Assembly (NCBI RefSeq): GCF_040807025.1
Contig: NC_090956.1
Location: 6,126,517 to 6,190,516 of the forward strand
Reading direction: 5' to 3'
From: Struthio camelus
Taxonomy: Eukaryota > Chordata > Aves > Struthioniformes > Struthionidae
Length of the DNA: 64,000 nucleotides
Below the pieces are notes generated by a model. The model did not search any database, was not told where the DNA came from, and worked only from the letters and a program-made list of their open reading frames with translations. Every line of letters starts with the position of its first letter. Position 1 is the first letter of the stretch. Shown here piece after piece: positions 1-11,600 of this stretch. The position numbers and the translations under genes were made by a program.

Positions 1-3000
1 GGCTCTTCTGGAGAGGGAACAAGATTTAGCAACTCTGAATGAGGCTCTCGGGGATGGGGGGCACCTTTGGCAAATTCGCTGCATTCCCTAGGAACCAGGC
101 ATTCAACTGATCCAGGCTAAAACTAGGCAGAGAGCGTTCACACTTATCCCCCCCTCCTTTCTCAGGATCTCTCATTGCTTTAGCTCTGAGCCAGAGACCA
201 CCATGAAAGGACACTCGGTACACCCACATGCTCGCGCAGAGGAATAGGGCAAGGCCCAGCGCCAGCTCTCCTCCTTCTCCATTAATCACTGGGAAGAAAG
301 AGACAGATGTCTCCCCGGGGAGTTTGGAAGGTATCGCAGAGGAGTAGGATAAATCAGGTCTCTGCATATACAACGGGGCAATTATTTACGGATGATCAAA
401 TATTGGCTCAGGGAACTCTGGGCCATGAACAACCACCCGTGCCAGTTTGTGTATTTACCTTCTGCTTGAACCTTAGAGCACTGAGCAACGGTGATATGTA
501 AGGGCACAGGAGTATCAGCAATGGCAGGGCTCTGAACCCAGCACCGCTTTCCAACTGGAGCCACTGGCAAGGGAAATAGGACCTGCTTTGATGTAGCATA
601 GGGCTTCACCACCTTCTCCTTGGGGAACTAAGCAGGGAACTGCGAAGTAATGGTTCAAAAAGCCTTGCTAGTTAAGAGCACAGAAGAAATGAGGACTGGC
701 TGGTACTGATATGCTGGCTGTGGAGGTGTATGTGTTGCAGCACATGCAGTTGCCCTGAGCTGAGGAAATAGGGGTAGCTACAGCTCATGCTTAACTTCTT
801 TCTGTGCTTTCTCACCTCTCATCTCTGGAGGACCTTAGCTCGATTTCCGGTATGTCAGGGTAGAGCCTGGCTGGCCCCGTGACACAAATAGCAGCAAGGT
901 GGCAGCAAGCAACAGTTGGTGGAGATGCCCATATAAGAGCAAACGCTAGCTCCGGATCATAAACGAAACTCTCCTCTTTCATTTACTCATTTGACCCAGC
1001 GGTGCTGGAGCTGATAATGCTGATTTCCTTTTAAGTGGAGGCTAGTCATAAATAAAATAAACCAGGCATGCTTTGTGTTTCCACTGTGTTTCCTTTTATC
1101 CTCACTTCTCAAAGCAGCTTGAAATAAAAAACCTAATCAGTGAATGGGAGCTGCACTGGGGACATCAGTGGCTCCTGGATTTGGCCTCGGTTGCGCTTCC
1201 TCCTCCTCACCGGCTGGCAGCGTAGGCAGGACCGCCTTCCTGTTTCACCAGGAGGGGGAACAGCACACAAAGAGATGCAGAGACTTTGTCTGTAATCACA
1301 AGGGAAGTTCAGGGCACTACCGTGAACCGAGATCCCTTTCACACTTAAGTGTGAACACCCATAAAAGCAGAACTTCATATCCCGTAGCTCCAGCCAAGCC
1401 ACTGCCTAGATGACTGCTGGGGGAAAAGATATTCCCTCTCCTTCCCCAGAATTGTTGCCTAATCAGGAAGATTGTGGGATACTCTAATGACAGTCCGAAG
1501 AATGGAAAAACTGACAAATGCAATGACCACAGAAACCTCCAGTGATGAGGCTGTTCCCTGTGGCTTGGCGGCTAGTTAGGGGCTGTGATGAAGCTGACAC
1601 TTTAACAACATCCTTGAAGCTCAGTTAACACCAGGCGTGACAGCGACAGCGTGTGCCTGTGGGTGTTAGCTTTTCACTGTTTCTCTTGCCACCTTGCGGG
1701 GTGTAATGTTTTTCTTTCCTTGGTCTGCAGTGATCTGCCTCTTAATATTTAGACTGAGCAGTTGCAATAGTCTTGCTCTACACAACATTTAAACTGAAGT
1801 CTCTTTAAGGAGTGTGTGTGAAAGCTGCAGATTGCAAAGACAATCCACATCCCAGAGAGTGGGAGGCAGAGCGGGTGTTGCATCAGGCTATTCTAGAATT
1901 AGATCCATGTGTGATTTTTATGATGATGATCATTCGTCTTAGTGATCTTCCTGGAGTCTCCAGCCCTCTCCTGGTGAGCACCATAAAGCATGGGAGGATG
2001 AGATTATGGAAATGTGGAGATGCCACAGACTGTTACACTGAGATTTGACTCAAAATGATTGCATCCTTTGAGAGGTGGCTCTCTCCTATGCTAGCCTGGA
2101 GGAGCAGTTACCCCATCCAGCCCTGCATGGCTCTGCGACGGCCGTCCTCTCTAGGTGCTCCTTACGGAGAGCCAAGTTGGAGAGTGATCCCAAGCAGAGC
2201 AATTCCAGGAAGGAGGCTAAGGCTGATCTATAGGTCTGGGGGAAAGGCAATCGACGTTAGCTGGACTGTGTGATGTGCCAAAACCCTTCCTGGGGTAACA
2301 GATTCCTGAGGGCAGCACATACGGAGCAGAGGGCTGTATTCTAATTCCAAGAGGGAGTTTCAGGAATTCCCTGGAGGAACTGAAATCATTGCAGAGAAGG
2401 TATAAATAATGCAAGCAGGCTGATAAGCAAGTCTGGAGAAGCCTGACACAGGCATGTCCTCTGGGGAAACTGCACACCCTGATCTGGCCTGGTGGAGGAA
2501 GGCTGCGGGAGTAACCTGGCTTAGGGGTAACCTGGACTCACCCTCCAAGGAGAGCTGGGCCTGTCTGGCATGCAGATGCTGGGCAATGCCCAGGGAGCTC
2601 TCCTTGCATGCTAACTATTGTTTCATGGAACTTTATTTTCTGCAATGCTTTTGTCCTAAAACAAAGAGTGCTGGGTTTGGGGAAAGCCAGAGGACTCCTT
2701 TGGTTTGTGCGGAACCAGAGACAGAGAAGGAGGCCAAAATCCTCCTGGCAAAGGAGAGTGTCGTGGCACTCCCTTGACGCAGGCAATGGACAGATGAGAT
2801 GCCCTCAAGGATGTTCAAAGACACAGTTATCCCCAAAACCACAACAGACAGTATAGACAGGAGACAGACAATATTACTGACACTATTGCAAGCTGGCCGG
2901 ACAAAATAGGAAGTAAAAAAGAAGCAAACAAGCCACAGCAAGTTGATAGAGCAAGAAACACAAAGTGACCCCAGGTCCAGCCTGCTGAGCACAGAGTTAG

Positions 3001-5630
3001 CTTGGCAGCCGAGAGCCCAGCGGCTACCACTGGCTGCTGGCCAGGAGCTCCAGGCCAACTTGTTTGCATTGGGGTTTTTGAGGAGCATAGGTTGATTTGT
3101 GATCATGGCCTCCAGTTGGTTCATATTGCTGAGGCTCAGCAGGTGCTGTGCATATACGTGTACTATACATATGTATGTGAGTTCATATGTGAATGAATAT
3201 TAACAGGATCATAGGGCTGCGCAATAATATATGAGGACATATATAGCAACATAACACCAGCACGTGCACAGCCAAACCTGCATGTTGATGCTTCGGGCTG
3301 GTAGGACAAGCATCATGTTGTGAGTAAACTGCAGGGTCGGTCTGGAAAAAAGAGAAGAACATATGTGCATAATGTAGAGATGAAAGTACTATGTTCAGTT
3401 CCTGAGAGTCCATTCTTTGTATTTGGAGACCTCTAGAGACTAATTAAAATAATCACACTTCCAGAAAAATGCACTAATTTTAGCACAGAAGGCCCTTGCA
3501 TGAAAATCACCGTGGGGCAGTGCAGAGCCAGGCTCCTTGCTGAGTGCTTCAGTCATTCCTTGAGCAGCAGAAAAAAGACTTTGGGATGAATGACCAAGAG
3601 CAGGACATGGATAATAACAACTTAAAGAAAAGGTGCATGAATGCCCAGCCTGAAAACTGTTTGGCCAAATGGCTGATAAATGAATAGCTAGGTCTGCTAA
3701 TAGGCCATTCGAGAACCCTCAAAGTGTCAAACTAACAATCCGTCAGTTTATCATCTCCTTTTCTACGCTACACTCCTTCTGCCTCAGGCTGTATTTGCCT
3801 TTTCTCTACTCATGTGGCGCATAACCAGGGCCTTTGGGAAGAAAGTGGGAAATGTTAAGACACTAAAAGCTAACCACCCAGAGTTACCTCTGACATCCAA
3901 GATTTTGAACAGCTTTACATTCCCTTCCTCCTTGCTAAGCAAATAGAAGTTAAAGTGGCTCTTGCACAATGTCAAAAAAAGGAGAATGTAAATAAAGATG
4001 CACCCGTAAAACTAGTTAGTATTTGGCCATCATCTAGTGGTGAAACACCTGTGTTTGCACCTTTCCCCAGAAGCCTTTCCTGCAGCAAGGCCTCTTGCTC
4101 TTGCTGGAGTACCAATGGGGAGCAAAGCCTTGACTTTGGGGGAGTGCTGAGCACCTCAGAAGTTGGTGTCTCTGAAACGGGAGCAGTCTAAATCCCCCCT
4201 TTCTTCTTGAGAGCGTTCCCAGCTCCCCAGATGTGGTGTTTTCCAGCTCCTACGGTGCAGCCCTGCTGCAGGAAAGCCTCTGCACAGTGTAGCCCTGTTG
4301 CTGAGCCTTGCACAGGGGGAAGATGGTTCACCACAGCCCTCTGCCTCCTCACAAATTTCCATCCGCCCTACCTGCTCTGCACTGACTTAGCCTTCTCCCA
4401 GCCCACTGACTTTGTTAACGCAATTAAGCTAAACTCTGTGATTATTTAGCTTGCAGATTGCTCCTTCCCAAAAGTGCACAACTTAGATCTTAGCTGGCTT
4501 TGCCCACCACTCTAGTGGGTCTCATAAAAGCTGCTCCTTCTCCCTGCAGCCCTTTACCTGGCTGGCAGGAGAAGCAAGCAGAAAGAGGGGATTTGGGGCA
4601 TGAGGATGCAACTCAGGGCTCCTGTCATGGGCAGGGGAAATGCATGGCTCGGTGGCTCATCAAGGACCGTCTCTGGCATCCTCAGGCAGCCCAGCGGGGG
4701 ACAGCTCAGAGCTACTTGCTCTAAGCTCTCTTGCACGTCCCGATACTGCCATCTGTAGCACAGACGTGCTGCTCCACTCCAGTGCCTCCGTGTTGCAGCA
4801 GCTCCTCAGCGCGAGGGAGCGCGCCTTGGTGGTGATGCCTTGCTTTACGTTCTTTATATGAAAGCAGCCCTATCCTCACCACTAGGCACCAGAACTACAC
4901 ACTTGTGAGGGCAGGGAAAGGTTCCTCCTGCTCGTGCCCAGGCTGTGGCCACTGGGGACATCACCTTCATGCCAACAGTCCTCTGCCGCACGCTGCTCGC
5001 CACAGAGGGTGGGAGATGGAGCCTTCACGTGGGAGCAGTACAGTATTGTAGGAGTCTCAGTGAGCAAATCCCAGACCAGGGCTTGGCCTCTTTAGCCCCG
5101 AGAGAGGCTCCTGGCCCGTATGTGTGCTGGATTGCATTTTTAATTATCTGTCAAGGGCACCAGAGCTTGGGATAGTAGCTGTCATTCTGCTTATCAGCAT
5201 TAAATAACATCAGCACTGTGGCCCATAGAGTGAGGAGGATTTAACCACAAAAGCCATGGATTCCTGTAGCACCATCTGTGGGGCATCTCAGTGTCCCATC
5301 CATGTGGTGATGGAGGACAGCATGTGTTTTAATGCAAGTAGCCTGCAAGGAGGCGAAAATGTACAGCAATCCTAGAGCATCTGGGGGCTGGGCCCTGCTG
5401 AGTGCACAAGACACGCCTGGGAGACACAGCGAGCTGGGAGTGGGAATTTCCTTGGCTATTGGTGGATGGTGGCCACCAGAAGCTTCGGAGCTTCAAGAAA
5501 TGGAGGTGGCCTGGGAAAGCCACAGTATGGGGAAACCTTCCAGCCAGTGCTGTCCCTGGTGAGTCTGGGATTAAAATCCTCCCCTGCAACATGCAGAGGG
5601 CTCGCTCCCACAGCAGACCTAGCAGACGGT
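1..5630. other. Non-coding stretch, left end of window
   Basis: I see no supportable gene here. Open frames on both strands are short (115 codons or fewer up to about 2.6 kb, 163 at most), lack domain resemblance and are not bounded by convincing splice sites. By conserved vertebrate gene order (CHST12, GRIFIN, LFNG) the 5' end of LFNG would be expected to the left of this segment, transcribed leftwards, but no LFNG exon was recognised. The base composition is mixed, without a CpG island. Confidence 0.6.
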
Positions 5631-5634
5631 GGCA

Positions 5635-6472
5635 GGAAACTGGTTGTGCTGCCATTCAGACCTCGACAGGCTGGAGAGTTGGGTGGAGAGGAACCTCCTG
5701 AAGTTCCCCAAAGGCAAGTGCAGGGTCCTGCACCTAGGCAGGAATAACCCCATGCACCAGTACAGGTTGGGGTTGACCTGCTGGAAAGCAACTCTGCAGA
5801 GATGGACCTGGGGGAGTCGTGGTGGACAACAAGTTAAACATGAGCCTGCAGTGTGCCCTTGTGGCCAAGGCGGCCAATGGTATCCTGGGGTGCATTAGGA
5901 AGAGTATTGCCAGCAGGTTGAGGGAGGTGATCCTCCCCCTCTCCTCAGCCGTGGGGAGGCCTCACCTGGAGTACTGTGTCCAGTTCTGGGCTCCCCAGTA
6001 CAAGAGAGACATGGCACTACTGGACAGAGTCCAGCAGAGAGCTACGAAGCTGATGAGGAGACTGGAGCATCTCTCCTATGAAGAAAGGCTGAGAGAGCTG
6101 GGCCTCCTGGAGAAAAGAAGACTGAGAGGTGACCTCATCAATGTATACAGTTGTCTGAAGGGAGGATGTGAAGAGGATGGGGCCAGACTGTTCTCCGTGG
6201 TGCCCAGTGACAGGACAAGAAGCAATGGGCAGAAACTGAACCACAGGAAGTTCCATCTGAACATGAGGAAAAACTTCTTTCCTGTGAGGGTGACAGAGCA
6301 CTGGAACAGGTTGTGCAGAGAGGTTGTGGAGTCTCCTTCTCGGGAAATATTCAAAACCCGCCTGGACATGATCCTGGGTAATATGCTCTAGAGGACCCTG
6401 CTTGAGCGGAGGGGTTGGACTAGATGATCTCCAGAGGTCCCTTCCAACCTCAAACATTCTGTGATTCTGTGA
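5635..6472 (+). mobile_element. CR1 LINE, 5'-truncated 3' fragment
   Basis: This is the 3' end of a CR1 non-LTR retrotransposon, the dominant LINE of bird genomes. It contains the C-terminal part of the reverse-transcriptase ORF followed by a short 3' UTR and ends at about 6455-6472 in two ATTCTGTG units, the typical CR1 terminus, with no poly(A). The downstream part of the protein (5819-6391) is open for 190 codons. The preceding part (from about 5640) is in another frame, and the two reading frames meet with a frameshift near 5810-5820, so the copy is dead. Truncation at the 5' end is the usual result of CR1 insertion. Similarity was judged by reading, so the 5' boundary is approximate. Confidence 0.93.
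5819..6391 (+). pseudogene. Remnant of CR1 ORF2 (reverse transcriptase C-terminus)
   Basis: A 190-codon open frame inside the CR1 fragment encodes the C-terminal tail of the CR1 ORF2 polyprotein, downstream of the reverse-transcriptase catalytic motifs. Recognisable stretches are the block around HLEYCVQFW and the terminal block around [10 protein letters not shown] to the stop. The apparent ATG is an internal methionine, not a real start. The upstream ORF2 sequence is in a different frame and the endonuclease and most of the RT are missing, so no functional product is expected. The absence of internal stops over 570 bases suggests a fairly young insertion. Confidence 0.85.
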
Positions 6473-7760
6473 GATACACTGGGGGAAGGTAACATGATGG
6501 GGAAAATGGATTTCTCTATCTCAGCAAACCTGATGATGGGTGGCTGCCCTGCTGCCTCCCTTCCCTGGCTCTGCTTCACCTAGTCGTATGTTAGAACTTA
6601 CTGTCAGCAGCAGAACTGTCACTGCTGGGTGAAGAGCGAAGAGCTCAGCTCTGTCCTCACAGTTGATCTTTCTGGCTGTCTGCAGACATAGGCAGACAGA
6701 AGTTAGGAATGTCCTGACCTCCCCAGCCAGTATGTCTACTCCATTCCTCATGCAGAAAGGACCCAATTGCTCGAAAGCCGAATCTCCTGCCCCACTTGTC
6801 TGCCTTCCTGGCTAATCCTTCCCCTCCCAGCGCTAAGCAGTGCCCCAGAGTAGGGGAAACCGCGGCGCAGTGCAGCCTGCCAGAAGAGCCTGCAATGCAA
6901 GCAGGGTTACTGTGAACATCCCCCCACACTTCAGGGATTCACTCATCATTCATTTCATTGCTACCCATTTCTTGGTGCATTTCCATGACAGGAAATGCCT
7001 AACAAAGGTACCCTCACCCCAGTCCTAAATCCCTATATTGTCCCCAGAGGACAGGGGAAATGCAAACGGCAGCATCCGAGCAGGGACCCAGGGCGCGCTG
7101 ACCTCAGCGCAGCAGCATCCCTAATCCTCATCAGCCCTGAGGGTGCTGAGAGGTGGAAAAGTGGCTGTAACAGAGCTGGCATCAGCTTGTTTTGGGCCTT
7201 ACCCACAAAGGAGTAGCAAAAAAGAAAATAGAAGGAAAAAAACCAAACAAACAAACCCCGTTTTGTTCTGGGAGAAGGTGCCTTCCTCTGCAGCCCTACC
7301 CTAGCTGGGGAGCTGATCCCCCACAGGAGTCACAGCGTTTCCCTTCTGCCACCTCTCTTCTTGCAGAGCCTTTGCTCTGCAGGCCACGCAGCAGTGGGAC
7401 TCCTGGGATCTCTTCTCAAGCTATGGGAGTCCCCATCCTCCCTGGGGAGGGTTCAGATGGCCTCATGATCTGAACATATCCGGCTCCGGCATTACAGCCT
7501 GAACCCTCTGCCTCCCCATCGCTGTGCACTAGGGCCCCATCGCACCACAGCTCAGGAATGCTTAGTTGCCGCCGCTATTGTCAGTGCGGCGGGAGGGGTA
7601 GATTAGCACCGAACACATGAGCGGGCGGACTCTGCCTGACAGGGAGCAGGATTTTCTGCTCCCCATCACCCAGCGATGTCCAGCAGGCCCACTCTCAAAA
7701 GCCGATCTCAGTCTGCTGTCTCTGCTAATCCTGCACACGTGGTCTTCTGGCAGACAGCCC
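6473..7760. other. GRIFIN upstream region
   Basis: This segment lies between the CR1 copy and the GRIFIN promoter. No coding exon is evident. It contains a palindromic Maf-type site near 7095-7110 (listed separately) and a purine/A-rich stretch at about 7215-7258. The final 150 bases carry an E-box CACGTG (7736-7741) and a TAATCC homeodomain-type core (7726-7731), both weak evidence on their own. Confidence 0.5.
7095..7110. promoter_or_regulatory. Candidate Maf-recognition element (palindrome)
   Basis: The sequence has perfect 7-base inverted arms, GCGCTGA and TCAGCGC, around a CC centre. The core GCTGA-NN-TCAGC matches the CRE-type Maf recognition element except for C in place of T at the outermost position. 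Large Maf proteins drive many lens genes in birds, and GRIFIN, whose start site is predicted about 690 bases downstream, is a lens protein. Function here is inference from motif and context only. Confidence 0.35.
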
Positions 7761-7761
7761 C

Positions 7762-7768
7762 TATATAG
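7762..7768 (+). promoter_or_regulatory. TATA box of GRIFIN
   Basis: TATATAG lies 56 bases upstream of the last base before the GRIFIN start codon, which would place transcription initiation near 7790-7795 and give a 5' UTR of about 30 bases. A focused TATA promoter fits a highly expressed, tissue-restricted lens gene. The start site itself is inferred. Confidence 0.65.
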
Positions 7769-7823
7769 GTCCTCCTGGCCCTACAGCCCTGCTGGTCTGA
7801 GAGTGGGAAGGCAGGCGAGCGAG

Positions 7824-10800
7824 ATGGCATTGCGGGTAAGGAACGGGCAGGATCCTGCACAGCCTGATCTGGCTGATGGGTAACAGCTGGGGGCCAGGTG
7901 ATGGATAAAGGAAAGCACACAGGTAAGGGTGAGAAACCCCGAGGAGAGCCAGAAATCCTGAAGCACACAGAGATGCTGCTGATGGTGCTGCCCCTCTGTT
8001 TCAGTAGTCCAGGCTATGTTAAATCCAGTGTGTATCCTGTGTGTTAGGGCTTGGGGTTTTCAAGAAAATGCAACAAGACAGATTTTTTTGCCTCTGGGGC
8101 TGATCTGGAGTAGCACCACTGCCCTGATGGCAGCTCTTCTGGCTGGGGAGGGTTTCAGCTGAGACCAAAATGTGGCCAGTGCTTCAGCAGCAGAGATTTC
8201 TGCCCTTTGCATGTTGAAGCCATCGCTGTTTGTTGCGTATGTGGTGTGTCTTACTGTCCATGTAGGTAAAGCTAGCCCAGGTGCTGGCACCACTACGCGC
8301 TGTTTGAGACCTTATAGGCAGCTCCACCTCCATGTCTCAGAGGGGCAAAAGCAAGTTATTGTTAAAGCCTTTGAATGAATGCATGAGGGTTTCTAAGGCC
8401 ACCTTCCAGAAAGAGCTGGGCACAATGCCACAAGTGATCTTGTCTCAGTTCCTGCCTCCAAAATGTGCATTTCTCAGGGATGCCTTGGAAACAGGAAGCA
8501 GTGACTGAGAAAGGAGACCATAGAGTTAAACTGCTGAGCTCTTAGAGGGACAACCAGGCCTGGAGATGGGAGCGGGAGCTGCCATGGCTGGAGAGAGTTT
8601 CCCAGCATGAACAATAAATTTGGGGGAGGGAGATGCTCAGAAAGGCAAAAATCTAAGAAAGAGATTCTGAAAATTTAAAGAGGAAGATAAAGCTGGGGTT
8701 AAAGAGAGGATGCTAGCAGTGGAGAAAGAGGGCTCTAGCCCCTGGTGTCTGGTTAGAAGAACTATTGCAGAAAACTCTATCCCTAATTTAAACTCTTTGT
8801 CCTAAATCCCAAAAGGAAGCTGGATGGAGATTCTCACATGGTGAAGAGAGTGAGGATCTGATGGGGTGAACCTCTGTCTTAGCTACTTGCCTTGGTTGTC
8901 CCCTACTTGTTGTAGCTAGCGTTATTGTTTGCCCTTGTTTGAAGGAGCTATAAAACATTGCCCTCATCTGAACTGGCTGCGTTTCAGTGACAGCTTTGTA
9001 TGATGTGGGGTTGGGGAGCCTTTGGCAGACAGGTCCTTGATGCCTGTGAAGAAATATGATCCCATTAATGAGGGGAAGGGAATCAGATCATTACAGTGCT
9101 AAAAAGAGGTGGGGTGAAATGACAAGCATTTCTTATTAAAATGAGTTATTTAATAAAGCTATGAATTATTCAAAAAGGAACACTTTCCAACTCATTTTAT
9201 ACAAGTTTAACCTTAGAGATGGAGGGAGACGGTGGAATGGGGGATCAGGCAAGGAGCTCTTGGGAAGCGTCATCTGTGTAACACGGGATGAGGATGTGCC
9301 AGATGCCACATTACGTTCATTCCTCTGATCAATCCCTGCCATTCAAACCCTTCTTCAGAGCATCACAGAGTTTTCTGCTTAGGTCTCTTAGGGTTTTATA
9401 TTGTTCAAATGGGGAGAGAGAGCAGAACTTCTTTGTGTCCTGTCAACAATCAACGTATTCTTTTTTTAATAAGAGCCCTGAATGTCTCTCTAAGTTGATA
9501 CAAAATGAAGGTTTCTTCAACATCCAGTTGATGAAATGGGCTTTGCTGCTGCCCAGGTCTTTTGTGAAGAGCTGGGTGGAATTAGGGAGGAAAAAAAATC
9601 CTGAGAAAGAAGAAAAAACAAAAAGTGCCAAGTTTGTTTGTTTCAGAGTGAGAAAGAGGCAGGCGCAGAGCATGTGTTTGTCTGTGCAGGAAGGGGAGAT
9701 AAAGGGAAAGGCAAAGAGAGGATGAGAAAGATGACTGAGAGGTGACATGGGGATAAAGATGTGTGAGGCAAGGTGGAGGGGAAAGTGGAGCCAGGCACTT
9801 CTCCGTCTGTGTTTCACTGACACGCTCTTCCTTGGCAGTTCGAGGCACTGTACCCCGAGGGGATGTGTCCCGGCTGGAGCGTCATCGTCAAAGGCGAAAC
9901 GAGTTCCAGCACAAGCATGTAAGGGTGCTCTCCACAGCTCTTCTCAGAGCAAGGGGACATCTCACATGGGCCAGTTCCATGGGTCTGAATCATTTATTTC
10001 TCTCATTGTTTTAGGTTTGAAATCAATTTCCTCTGTGATCCCGGAGACCAAATCGCTTTCCATTTTAACCCTCGCTTTGCCAGTTCCAGAATTGTCTGCA
10101 ACTCCTTCCTAGCCAACCACTGGGGGAAGGAAGAAGTTAATAACACCTTCCCCTTTGAAGCGAAGGAGTCATTCCAGGTAACGTGGTGGCACCCAAGGGG
10201 TCTCCACTGGTAGGACAGAAGTGACGCTCTGTCCTCTTCAGTGGACTCAGACCTTTCCTAGATGCCTGGATCTGCTCTCAGTTACAGGGCTGTCATTCAG
10301 GAATATCTCTACAGGTTTCTGGGGCAAAACTGCCATCCTTAGCACTAAGGGCCACTGCTTGGAGAAAAGAGCTGCAGCCCCTTCTCTCCCTAGCTCACTG
10401 CATCTCTGGGCCCAGATCAGCAGGGGTACAGATGGGTATAAACTTGTGCTCTCTGAACATGAGAGTCACCCTGCTAAAATCACGGTCGTTCTCACAGGTC
10501 TAACCCTGCCATTCCAACTAGTACCATACCCGGTAACCTCCCCTCTCTGGCTGTCTGAGAAGATCCCTGTCAGCAATTCTTTTGTCCCCTGTTTTGGTGC
10601 TGATTTCTGCATAATTCTGGTGCAGACATGCAGAGCTCTAGCAATAGTTCCTTGGCCCTGAATTTGTTTTCAGTCTAGGTTTTGTAGTTTCTGCTAGCAC
10701 TAAGCAAAGAACTTAATTACTTCTTCATTTGGCCCAGAAGGGTGACCAGTACATGTATCCATTCTGGCAGGATTTGAAGCTGGCTGTAGATGTGCTTGCC

Positions 10801-11052
10801 CAAATTTGAGAGCTCACTGAAACAAGAGCAGCAAGGTCCAGTGAGGACATAAGTCTTCACCTGGCAACCCTAACACAGTCTCTCTTTCAGGTCGAAATCT
10901 ACTCTGACCAGGACTATTTCCATATTTTCATTGATGAAAACAAAATCTTGCAGTATAAGCATCGGCAGAAGAATCTTTCGTCCATCACCAAACTGCAGAT
11001 TCTGAATGATATTGCCATTTCTTCAGTGGAAATCACCAATCGGGGCCTTTAG
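7824..11052 (+). CDS. GRIFIN: GRIFIN, galectin-related inter-fiber lens protein (4 exons)
   Basis: Lens galectin of 138 residues, assembled from 7824-7835, 9839-9918, 10015-10177 and 10891-11052. Exon 1 encodes only Met-Ala-Leu-Arg and ends at a GTAAGG donor. Every later junction keeps frame (phase 0, 2, 0) with GT-AG sites, and exon 2 has the 80-base size usual for galectins. The product is a single carbohydrate-recognition domain. In the galectin sugar-site signature it keeps His47, Asn49, Arg51, Val58, Asn60, Trp67 and Glu70, while Val72 stands where most galectins have Arg. There is no signal peptide, as expected for galectins. Mammalian GRIFIN is known as a lens fibre-cell protein without normal lactose binding; the chicken protein is reported to bind lactose. 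The start has strong context (G at -3, G at +4). The sequence agrees closely with chicken GRIFIN as I remember it. Confidence 0.95.
7836..9838 (+). other. GRIFIN intron 1
   Basis: Intron of about 2.0 kb separating the 12-nt first coding segment from exon 2, with a GTAAGG donor and a pyrimidine-rich acceptor ending TTGGCAG. A 145-codon open frame (9288-9725) inside it is Lys/Arg/Phe-rich, has no domain resemblance and is regarded as chance. The intron also holds an A/G-rich stretch at about 9575-9630. Confidence 0.85.
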
Positions 11053-11600
11053 TAGAGACTGGGGCTGGGACAGTCTCGCAGTCCACTCACTCTCGAGCTC
11101 CTGATCCAGCTGAGGGCTGTCTCACCTCTTTACCTACCCCTCACATGCCCTCTACAGGAGAGATATGGCTATACAGAGTGCAGCATCCTTGTAGTGGAAG
11201 TGAACGTCATTCCCATCACACACCACAGCACTAAGGCAGCATCAGCCACGTAGCTAGCGGCAGTCCAAATCACTGAACACCTTCTGCTCCTGCATAGTAG
11301 GGTGCCCAAAGGGATTTGTAGGAAGGCCTACTACAAATCATCCTCGCAGCTGAACAGCCTGATAGATCACTATTGTATGTAGAAGTCTGCCTTGAGTAGT
11401 CCAGCACTTGAATGTTATCCTAGAAATTATATTTGCCCAACAGTAGGCTATGAGTTAGTGCTAGTCCTCAGCTGGCCAGGTGGTGATGAATGTAATGGGC
11501 GTGGATGTTACCGACAGAAAGGGACATTTCTCTCTGGGAACTCGGTAAAAATCCCATCATACTTGCCAATAAAATCAAACAAGAAAATCCCTGCTGAAAT
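11053..11600 (+). other. GRIFIN 3' UTR
   Basis: The region from the TAG stop to just past the first AATAAA (11568-11573) is the probable 3' untranslated region, about 540 bases. No intervening canonical polyadenylation hexamer was noticed. The cleavage point, expected 10-30 bases after the hexamer, is inferred. Confidence 0.6.
11568..11573 (+). terminator. GRIFIN polyadenylation signal
   Basis: Canonical AATAAA, 516 bases after the GRIFIN stop codon, followed by an A-rich stretch. It is the first such hexamer downstream on this strand that I noticed. Confidence 0.6.

Noticed and set aside
26-373. 115-codon minus-strand frame as a possible exon of LFNG or another gene
   Set aside because: Position and strand would suit a leftward gene, but the sequence has no resemblance to fringe glycosyltransferases and no splice sites were identified.
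9288-9725. 145-codon plus-strand frame
   Set aside because: It lies inside GRIFIN intron 1 and is an unremarkable Lys/Phe/Ser-rich chance frame.
10221-10661. 146-codon plus-strand frame
   Set aside because: It lies wholly inside GRIFIN intron 3 between well-supported exons and shows no domain.
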